A DNA stretch of 39,385 bases from Firmicutes bacterium HGW-Firmicutes-12. Its GTDB lineage: Bacteria > Bacillota > Peptococcia > DRI-13 > PHAD01. The stretch is from assembly GCA_002841595.1 (NCBI GenBank), contig PHAD01000011.1, positions 1 through 39,385 on the forward strand, read 5' to 3'. This document shows positions 34,088 through 39,385 of the stretch, in pieces. A program made the translations under genes and the position numbers. Below the pieces are notes generated by a model. It saw nothing but the letters and a program-made list of their open reading frames with translations, was not told the origin of the DNA and made no database searches. How positions within the stretch are numbered: the stretch's first letter is position 1; each line of letters opens with the position of its first letter.

Positions 34088-34675
34088 TTAGTTCTCTATT
34101 CCTTTTCTTGCCTCAATACCTTGAGTATAATAATGCTTCACCTCTCGCATTTCCGTTACTAAATCCGCTGTTTCAATTAACTCTGGTGTCGCCCCTCTTC
34201 CGGTTAAGACTACCTCTACACCTTTCGCCCTTTTTTCAATTAGGCTCTTTACTTCTTCCCATGAAACTAGTCCAAAATGGAGAGCTACATTTAATTCATC
34301 TAGAACCACTAAATCATATTCTCCGCTGGTCGTAGCTTCCCTCGCTTTCTCCATACCTCCCGCAATTATCTCTAGATATTCTTGGGGCGGCTGGCCAGGA
34401 GGAAAAAACACGGCCTTATCTCTCCATTGAGCTGCTTCTTCTGGTGACATGGATCCTTCTTTAACGACAAAAAAGGGTTTGCCTATCGTCTGCAGTGTTA
34501 AGTTTGGTGAAATTTCAGGAAGTATACTATGCTCACTATAGACTTTAGCTTTCATAAATTGAAGGAACATAACCTTTTTCCCTGCTCCTAGTGCTCGGAT
34601 AGCCAATCCAATAGCTGCAGTAGTTTTTCCTTTGCCGTTTCCGGTATACACCTGGACAAATCCAGTACTATTCAT
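34088..34675 (-). CDS. cobO: Cob(I)yrinic acid a,c-diamide adenosyltransferase (CobO/BtuR type)
   Basis: A 195-aa P-loop enzyme that adds the 5'-deoxyadenosyl group to cob(I)alamin or cobinamide. Motifs: VYTGNGKGKTTAAIG (ATP binding near residue 10), KVMFLQFMK, DLVVLDELNVALHFG and EVVLTGRGATPELIE. ATG 34675 has GGAGG 6 nt upstream; the track's ATG 34681 abuts that site. It has its own promoter and terminator next to the mutase operon, and would supply the adenosylcobalamin that the mutase needs. No other corrinoid synthesis genes are in the window, so it may also serve B12 salvage. Confidence 0.94.
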   Translation of the reverse strand: MNSTGFVQVYTGNGKGKTTAAIGLAIRALGAGKKVMFLQFMKAKVYSEHSILPEISPNLTLQTIGKPFFVVKEGSMSPEEAAQWRDKAVFFPPGQPPQEYLEIIAGGMEKAREATTSGEYDLVVLDELNVALHFGLVSWEEVKSLIEKRAKGVEVVLTGRGATPELIETADLVTEMREVKHYYTQGIEARKGIEN

Positions 34676-34750
34676 CCTCATCCTCCGCTCTTGTCTATAA
34701 TTTTATGAAATCCTTTTTGTGACTTAATTAGTCGATTATGCTTTTCATAC

Positions 34751-34779
34751 ATTGTACAGCATACAGCCGTATAGTTCAA
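34751..34779 (-). promoter_or_regulatory. Sigma-A promoter of cobO
   Basis: TTGAAC (34779-34774), a 17-nt spacer and TACAAT (34756-34751). It begins right after the terminator of the mutase operon, so cobO is transcribed separately. Confidence 0.6.
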
Positions 34780-34783
34780 AATA

Positions 34784-34807
34784 AAAAGCCCCCAACTGGC
34801 GGCTTTT
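34784..34807 (-). terminator. Terminator after the mutase operon
   Basis: AAAAGCC and GGCTTTT form the stem, extended inward by CCA/TGG across a mismatch; TTTTTATTTTG follows on the minus strand, about 35 bases past the small-subunit stop. Confidence 0.75.
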
Positions 34808-34843
34808 ATTTTGTAGCTACTGATAAAATTTACTGCAATATTG

Positions 34844-35251
34844 CTACGCAATTACTGAAGCAGAAGCGACTTTCATAGCAGCGACTAGTTCATCCCTTTT
34901 TGTTCCACTTACGCATACGTTAGAGAAACCCATTTCCTTAAGTGTTTTCACATCACCGGGGGGAATAACCCCGCCAATTACACAGGCAATACTTTTCTCT
35001 AAGCCTTTTTTCTTTAATAACTCTATTAAATGTTTTCCAGTGCGCAGGTGTGCACCCGAAAGCGAGCTAACACCAATAACACTTACATCTTCTTCCACAG
35101 CGGCTTTGATGGCATTATCAGCAGTCGTATTCCCCATGTATACTACTTCCATACCTTCTTCTTTGAGTATACTGCTAACTATCATTATTCCCCGATTATG
35201 AGTTTCTGGTCCCAGACAACACATTACTACTTTAATTTTATTTTCTACCAA
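34844..35251 (-). CDS. Acyl-CoA mutase small subunit, B12-binding
   Basis: A 135-aa Rossmann-type cobalamin-binding domain, the stand-alone small subunit of two-part B12 mutases. The start is TTG 35251: GGGGAGG lies 6 nt upstream and the size is right, whereas the track's start at 35356 runs back into the large-subunit gene. The cobalamin loop reads CLGPETHNRG, so E16-x-H18-x-x-G21 replaces the usual DxHxxG; H18, which ligates cobalt, is kept. Further family motifs are VSSLSGAH (SxL motif) and VIGGVIPP (GG motif). It lies 19 bases past the large subunit. The Asp-to-Glu change is unusual, because that Asp hydrogen-bonds the cobalt-ligating His. Confidence 0.92.
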   Translation of the reverse strand: MVENKIKVVMCCLGPETHNRGIMIVSSILKEEGMEVVYMGNTTADNAIKAAVEEDVSVIGVSSLSGAHLRTGKHLIELLKKKGLEKSIACVIGGVIPPGDVKTLKEMGFSNVCVSGTKRDELVAAMKVASASVIA

Positions 35252-35270
35252 TGTAGTCCTCCCCTTTCTA

Positions 35271-37034
35271 CTAAAATACGCTCGGCCTTTTCCACAATCC
35301 AAAAACTTCTTTAAATACTTTCCAATTTTCTCCAACAGTGCAACCAGCTCTAGCACAATTTACGGTGTATTCCATAATGTTTTTACCCTCTTTACAGGCT
35401 ATTCTTAGGTCATCAAGGGCTTTTTCAACTGCTGCACTATCCCTATTTTCTCTGTGTTCATTCAGTCTTTGTAATTGCTTGGCTTCGCATTCTTCAGGAT
35501 AGCGGAAAGCTTCAAACTCTTCTCCTTCTCCACTCTTCTGATAATTATGACCAACTATCTTTATTTCACCTTTTTCAATTCTCATATTCTCTTTATACAT
35601 ATAATTGAAGGTTTTACGAGACAAGTATCCATTAGCTATTGCTTCAACATAACCACCCTGGTTTTCTATCTCTGTTATTTCCTCTAGAATTCTCTTTTCC
35701 ATCTCATTCGTCAGAGATTCTACATAATAGGAGCCACCCAAGGGATCAACTACAGTAGTTACGCCGGTTTCATGCTCAATGATTTGTTGTGTACGCAAAG
35801 ACAGCAAAGATGCCTCCTCGGAAGGAACAGATATAGCCTCATCATAGGAATCAACGTGCATCGATTGAACCCCGCCAAAGACAGCTGCAAGTGCCTCATA
35901 GGCTGATCTAATGGCATTATTATAAGGCTCTTCTCTAACTAAGCTTATGCCGGAAGTTTGGATATGGCATCTCATCCAAGTCGAACGGGGATTTTTGGCA
36001 TTATACTTATATTTTAAGATTCGGTACCAAAGTCTTCTCATAGCCCGCAGTCTGCTTACCTCTTCAAAGAAGTCCATACCTACCGACCAGAAGAAGGCTA
36101 ATCTCTCGGCTACCCAGTCAACTTCGTAACCACGACGTATCATTTCATCTAAAATTGCCATCCCGTGTGCAGCAGCAACGGCCATTTCAGTTACACCAGA
36201 TGTGCCAAACTCACGGAAGTTATAACCGTTTAGCGTAATAAAATTCCACTTTGGTACATTATTACGAATAAATTCAATATTGTCACACTCTATACGGAAG
36301 CAATCTTTAGGGGGGATAAACTCGGATGAATTGCGCACAAGTTCTTCGAGGGTCATATCATTTTGCACACTGCCCTTTAGTTGATCCCAGGGAACACCTC
36401 TTTTTTCTGCCATAACCAGATACATAGGAAATAGGCACGCACAGTTTGATGGATAGTGCGTTACTATTGAGGAAGTTTCCTTAGATATATCAATCCCATC
36501 ATATAACTTTTCCCAGTCTGCCACATGGTTCACACTTACACCACAAGAACCAACCGAACCTAGGGACATAGGATCATCACAATCATACATTTGAATAGTC
36601 GGCATATCAAAAAGAAGGTTTATTCCGGTAGCACCATGATCAAGTAAATACTTGATCCTCGCATTCGTGTCTTCTGGGGCTCCGAAGCCCACTAGCTGAC
36701 GCTGGGTGAATGTTCTACCACGATACATATTGCTGTGAATACCCCTTGTGAAAGGTGCCTCACCCGGATTTCCTAATTGTTCCATGTAATCATTACTCAT
36801 TACATTTAAAGGAGTATATACCATTTCTCTAGGGATCTCTGAACCAAGCACTGTTAATGGTACGACCTCCCAATCCTTCAAATCATTTGGTCTTACAACG
36901 TTCTCTTTCCAGCTATCCAAACCATCTTTAACTTTGTTCAGAAATCCTTCATCATAAACCGGAGCTTTACTTGTACCTGTTATGTTTTCTTTAATAATCT
37001 CAGCGGTATTTTTCTTTGGCTCGGTATTTGTCAT
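35271..37034 (-). CDS. Acyl-CoA mutase large subunit (methylmalonyl-CoA mutase family), divergent
   Basis: A 587-aa TIM-barrel subunit that would rearrange an acyl-CoA carbon skeleton by a radical route, using adenosylcobalamin held by the small subunit. Family features: HSNMYRGRTFTQRQLVGFG (Y104 aligns with the substrate-contacting Tyr of methylmalonyl-CoA mutase), DMPT, GSVQND, FRI (R247 aligns with the carboxylate-binding Arg), and HIQTSG, GGVQSMH and DPLGGSYYVE in the C-terminal half. The segment usually written SISGYHMQEAG reads TLNGYNFREFG, so N272 replaces the active-site His. SMTMNG is replaced by IVTHYPSN. Methylmalonyl-CoA is possible given Tyr and Arg, but another 2-substituted acyl-CoA is equally open. 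ATG 37034 starts 4 bases past meaB. Confidence 0.88.
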   Translation of the reverse strand: MTNTEPKKNTAEIIKENITGTSKAPVYDEGFLNKVKDGLDSWKENVVRPNDLKDWEVVPLTVLGSEIPREMVYTPLNVMSNDYMEQLGNPGEAPFTRGIHSNMYRGRTFTQRQLVGFGAPEDTNARIKYLLDHGATGINLLFDMPTIQMYDCDDPMSLGSVGSCGVSVNHVADWEKLYDGIDISKETSSIVTHYPSNCACLFPMYLVMAEKRGVPWDQLKGSVQNDMTLEELVRNSSEFIPPKDCFRIECDNIEFIRNNVPKWNFITLNGYNFREFGTSGVTEMAVAAAHGMAILDEMIRRGYEVDWVAERLAFFWSVGMDFFEEVSRLRAMRRLWYRILKYKYNAKNPRSTWMRCHIQTSGISLVREEPYNNAIRSAYEALAAVFGGVQSMHVDSYDEAISVPSEEASLLSLRTQQIIEHETGVTTVVDPLGGSYYVESLTNEMEKRILEEITEIENQGGYVEAIANGYLSRKTFNYMYKENMRIEKGEIKIVGHNYQKSGEGEEFEAFRYPEECEAKQLQRLNEHRENRDSAAVEKALDDLRIACKEGKNIMEYTVNCARAGCTVGENWKVFKEVFGLWKRPSVF

Positions 37035-37038
37035 ACTA

Positions 37039-38001
37039 TTATTCACCTTCCCTTATGTTGATTTTTAATATATTATTTATAATTTCATTGGCCCCTTGAT
37101 AGGGATTTAGCCCCCCCTCTCGCACTTTTTTTTGAATAAGTTTTGCCTCTTCAATTTCCATTTTATGATCTATATATTTTTTAATTGTTTCCTTCATCGC
37201 ATAAAGACAGGTGTGCTCTCGGCGGGTTTGACTCATTAATGCTGCTGTTCCTGATTCGTTTAGATAGTTCTTATGCGTTTGAATCGCTTGGTATAATTCC
37301 GTAGTTCCCTTATTATTTAAAGCCTCTGTTAAAACAATTTCAGGTTTCCAATCACTCTCTTTTCTGAGATGCAACATCATTTTCAGATCATCCACCACCT
37401 CCAATGCACCATTGGTATCGGCTTTATTAACAACAAAAACATCAGCAATTTCCAATATTCCGCCTTTTAAGGCTTGCATTTGATCGCCCAGTCCAGGTAC
37501 GGAAACGACAACTTTAGTATCAGCATATCTGATAATGTCTGCTTCCATTTGACCTACACCTACTGTTTCGACAATAACAACGTCTTTCCCAAAGGCATCC
37601 ATAATTTTAATGATTTCACTAGCTCTCGGAGCTAGACCACCTAGTTCACCACGTGTAGCCATGCTACGTAAATATACGTCATCATCCTCGTAGGCCCATT
37701 GCATCCTAATTCTATCCCCCAGGAAAGCACCCCCGCTATAAATACTACTCGGGTCCACACACAGTACACCAACCTTATGGCCCTCGTTGCGAAAAGCTTT
37801 GATTAGCTTATCAACTAATGTACTTTTGCCTGCTCCAGGAGGACCAGTGACCCCCAAGATGTGCGCCTTTCCGGTCATAGGATAAACTGCTTTCATGACG
37901 TCCAGCATATAAGGACTATTATTCTCCACAATTGTTATTAATTTACTCAAAGCCTGTCTGTCCTTTTGCCAAAATCTCTCAATTAGCTTTTCTAATTCCA
38001 T
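37039..38001 (-). CDS. meaB: MeaB/ArgK-type GTPase, mutase chaperone
   Basis: A 320-aa G3E-family GTPase that guards loading and release of adenosylcobalamin on its partner mutase. Walker A GVTGPPGAGKSTLVD (near residue 55), DPSS and GDRIRM (switch I), ETVGVGQMEADI (switch II region), VNKAD (base recognition). ATG 38001 follows AAGGAGG. It is the first gene of the operon with the mutase large and small subunits, directly behind a strong promoter and a GntR-type operator, which confirms that the downstream enzyme is B12-dependent. Confidence 0.95.
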   Translation of the reverse strand: MELEKLIERFWQKDRQALSKLITIVENNSPYMLDVMKAVYPMTGKAHILGVTGPPGAGKSTLVDKLIKAFRNEGHKVGVLCVDPSSIYSGGAFLGDRIRMQWAYEDDDVYLRSMATRGELGGLAPRASEIIKIMDAFGKDVVIVETVGVGQMEADIIRYADTKVVVSVPGLGDQMQALKGGILEIADVFVVNKADTNGALEVVDDLKMMLHLRKESDWKPEIVLTEALNNKGTTELYQAIQTHKNYLNESGTAALMSQTRREHTCLYAMKETIKKYIDHKMEIEEAKLIQKKVREGGLNPYQGANEIINNILKINIREGE

Positions 38002-38014
38002 ATCAGCGCCTCCT

Positions 38015-38025
38015 TGGTACTACCA
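38015..38025 (-). promoter_or_regulatory. FadR-family operator in the meaB-mutase leader
   Basis: TGGTAGTACCA is a perfect 11-bp palindrome (odd centre) and fits the FadR-subfamily GntR consensus TNGTNNNACNA at every fixed position. It lies about 5-15 bases past the predicted transcript start and just before the ribosome site. The GntR gene next door is the obvious binder. Confidence 0.6.
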
Positions 38026-38036
38026 TTACATCTATT

Positions 38037-38066
38037 ATTATATTACTATGTAATTCGACATGTCAA
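38037..38066 (-). promoter_or_regulatory. Sigma-A promoter of the meaB-mutase operon
   Basis: TTGACA (38066-38061), an 18-nt spacer and TATAAT (38042-38037): both hexamers match consensus exactly. Such a strong promoter suggests that a repressor keeps it in check. Confidence 0.75.
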
Positions 38067-38162
38067 TACTACGATTTAAATTCCATAAAACAAACTTCAT
38101 TCAGATAGAGTTTTGACTCCTCCTGAGGTGTTTAGCGCCGATTAGACAAAAACAGGCATAAA

Positions 38163-38188
38163 AAAAGACCGGTTCGCACCAGTCCTTT
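38163..38188 (-). terminator. Terminator at the end of the GntR gene
   Basis: AAAGGACTGGT pairs (with two G-U pairs) with ACCGGTCTTTT around a GCGA tetraloop, followed by T's. It overlaps the GntR stop codon and separates it from meaB. Confidence 0.8.
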
Positions 38189-38933
38189 ACTCCAATTTAG
38201 CATTTTTATAGAAATTCTCTATATGCTCAGTCATTAATCTTTTAGCTTCTTGTTCGTCTTTTGTTTTGATCATCAATAAAATCCTTTTGTGCTCTTCTAT
38301 TAAGGCTTCCCTTACTTGGGTCAATTCCATAATATTTGCAAAGGCCTCCTGCATTATCCGAAGGAGCGTATGTCGTATGGCTAGCATAACCAAAACATTA
38401 ATCCTATTTTTGCCAGCACGAGCAACGGCTAAGTGAAATTCTAAGTCTGCATCATGAAACTGTTTCCAATTAGATTCTTCCTCCATTACTTCAATTATTT
38501 GCTCTATCTCCTGAATATCCTCATCTGTAGCCCTTCTTGCGGCCCAGTATACGGTAATACTCTCAATTGCCACTCTGTACTCAATCAGTTCTTTTTCACT
38601 TATTTGCTCCAATAAAAATAACCTTTGTAACCCATCAACCGTCGTACTAGTTGTAAGCGGTTTAACAAATATTCCTCCAGATACCGCTCCTGTTCTGACC
38701 TCCAGCATCCCGTTACTTTCTAATATTCGTACAGCTTCTCTCACCGAGGCACGTCCTACACCAAACAATTGTTGTAGTTCTCTTTCACTCGGGAGACGAT
38801 CATGCGGCTTTAGTTCACCACTAATAATGGCTTCCTCAATCTGGCGAGCAATGTCTTGAAAGGTTCTTGTTGGCGCCGCTTTGTGAAAGCTCAGCTGCGA
38901 TTGGCTAGCGATCTTATCATTTAAAAAGGGCAT
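38187..38933 (-). CDS. FadR-subfamily GntR transcriptional regulator
   Basis: A 248-aa regulator. The N-terminal winged helix (about 25-95) has the GntR signature IISGELKPHDRLPSERELQQ...GVGRASVREAVRILESNGMLEVR. The C-terminal FCD domain (about 110-240) is all-helical, with the metal/ligand histidines in FHDADLEFHLAVARA, IRHTLLRIM and EEHKRIL...MTEHIENF. Members sense acids or acyl-CoA esters and usually repress neighbouring catabolic genes. ATG 38933 follows GGAGAGAAGG. It lies between a cobalamin riboswitch and the meaB-mutase operon, which carries a matching operator. It is therefore probably the mutase repressor, with the substrate or product as its ligand (inference). Confidence 0.92.
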   Translation of the reverse strand: MPFLNDKIASQSQLSFHKAAPTRTFQDIARQIEEAIISGELKPHDRLPSERELQQLFGVGRASVREAVRILESNGMLEVRTGAVSGGIFVKPLTTSTTVDGLQRLFLLEQISEKELIEYRVAIESITVYWAARRATDEDIQEIEQIIEVMEEESNWKQFHDADLEFHLAVARAGKNRINVLVMLAIRHTLLRIMQEAFANIMELTQVREALIEEHKRILLMIKTKDEQEAKRLMTEHIENFYKNAKLE

Positions 38934-38978
38934 ATCCTTCTCTCCTTATTTTGTTTCATCTATTAAGTAGGCTAATTA

Positions 38979-39007
38979 ATTTTATCTTATGTGACAAAAA
39001 GAAACAA
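38979..39007 (-). promoter_or_regulatory. Possible promoter of the GntR gene, downstream of the riboswitch terminator
   Basis: TTGTTT (39007-39002), a 17-nt spacer and TAAAAT (38984-38979). If real, the GntR gene would be partly independent of the riboswitch. The hexamers are only fair matches in AT-rich sequence. Confidence 0.3.
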
Positions 39008-39037
39008 GTTTGATATTAATCTTACTTTTATTTACAA

Positions 39038-39073
39038 AAGGTCTCTTGTGCACGCAATGCGCCAAGAGACCTT
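39038..39073 (-). terminator. Terminator of the cobalamin riboswitch expression platform
   Basis: AAGGTCTCTTG and CAAGAGACCTT form a perfect 11-bp stem, with further GC-rich pairing possible in the 14-nt loop; TTTTG follows on the minus strand. The upstream arm can instead pair with GAGACCT of the B12 box at 39150-39144, giving an antiterminator. The T-run is short. Confidence 0.7.
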
Positions 39074-39135
39074 CCCATCTTAAAAGTCACTTTCTAAATA
39101 CGATAAGTAAATATACCCCTCACTTATCATATCAA

Positions 39136-39293
39136 TTTAAGGCAGGTCTCCTGACTCACAGCTTATCCTCATCCCAACCTTCCCAGGTAAATAAAACCCA
39201 GTGGCGCATCAGGGATTTGTAACTGTTTACAGTGGTGGGCCCGTACTGGTTTTTCACCAGTTTCCCTATTAACTCTTATAAGAGTACCTTAAA
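39136..39293 (-). promoter_or_regulatory. Cobalamin (adenosylcobalamin-type) riboswitch
   Basis: On the minus strand P1 is TTTAAGG/CCTTAAA. Conserved core pieces follow in order: AGGGAAACTGGTGAAAAACCAG, CACCACTGTAA, GCGCCACTGGG, CTGGGAAGGTTGGGATGA, and the B12 box AGTCAGGAGACCTGCC. These match the cobalamin riboswitch consensus. Such elements turn gene expression off when adenosylcobalamin binds. It lies after the SDR gene and about 200 bases upstream of the GntR gene on the same strand, with a terminator in between. Confidence 0.95.
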
Positions 39294-39321
39294 TTATTAT
39301 CAAATTTTCTACAATATTTAA

Positions 39322-39385
39322 CTATAGAACAACTCCACCGTCAACACTTAATACCGCACCAGTAATATAAGCGGCATCATCGGAA
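39322..39385 (-). CDS. C-terminus of a short-chain dehydrogenase/reductase (partial)
   Basis: Only the last about 20 codons lie in the window: DDAAYITGAVLSVDGGVVL, the typical end of SDR family enzymes such as FabG-like 3-oxoacyl reductases and hydroxyacyl-CoA dehydrogenases (YITGxxLxVDGG). The catalytic part is outside, so the substrate is unknown. It is on the same strand as, and directly upstream of, the riboswitch. No terminator is seen after it, so transcription from this gene may feed the riboswitch leader. A link to the acyl-CoA mutase pathway is possible but unproven. Confidence 0.75.
   Translation of the reverse strand, partial: SDDAAYITGAVLSVDGGVVL

Overview
The window looks like the chromosome of a low-GC, anaerobic endospore-former-type Firmicute of the class Clostridia, probably near the Peptococcaceae or Syntrophomonadaceae. 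The evidence is the gene content: cggR-gapA-pgk-tpiA-gpmI-eno, whiA-yvcK-rapZ, sigma-54, a clostridial 2[4Fe-4S] ferredoxin, a K+-dependent-type membrane pyrophosphatase, a single-chain long PurL, a copper-amine-oxidase-type 'stalk' surface protein, strong AGGAGG Shine-Dalgarno sites and several UUG/GUG starts. The genus cannot be fixed from the sequence. All functions are read from motifs and gene order; no database search was run.

Layout. Bases 1-5212 (minus) hold two secreted or surface proteins: a partial DGGY-repeat, beta-propeller-like protein and a 1225-aa modular protein. Bases 5485-11969 (plus) hold a LytS/LytTR-type two-component system followed by an isolated purL. Bases 11970-12990 are a scrapyard: an IS-like remnant, a 56-aa zinc-ribbon gene missing from the ORF track, a frameshifted Cys-rich fragment and a LAGLIDADG-endonuclease-like fragment. 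Bases 12996-20814 (minus) are a version of the Bacillus secG-est-rnr-smpB-ssrA block, with hppA, a hotdog thioesterase and an HD protein added. The ssrA (tmRNA) gene is interrupted in its T-loop by a 290-nt ORF-less group I intron. Bases 20902-27901 (minus) are the complete lower-glycolysis operon led by cggR, with a plausible CggR operator over the cggR ribosome-binding site. Bases 28066-33908 (minus) hold rpoN, a ferredoxin, whiA, yvcK, rapZ and a PHP-domain gene.

Bases 34088-39385 (minus) form a B12-centred module: cobO-type adenosyltransferase, the small B12-binding and large catalytic subunits of a divergent acyl-CoA mutase, its MeaB chaperone GTPase, a FadR-type GntR regulator, a cobalamin riboswitch with a terminator and a visible antiterminator pairing, and the C-terminus of an SDR dehydrogenase. 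The mutase operon has a near-consensus promoter followed by a perfect FadR-family palindrome (TGGTAGTACCA).

The two most interesting points are the intron-split tmRNA and the proposed B12 circuit. In the circuit, an OFF riboswitch controls a GntR regulator that probably represses a B12-dependent mutase operon, so the net response to B12 would be ON. The mutase itself is unusual: it has Asn where the conserved active-site His of the GYH motif is expected, and Glu in place of Asp in the DxHxxG cobalamin-binding motif.
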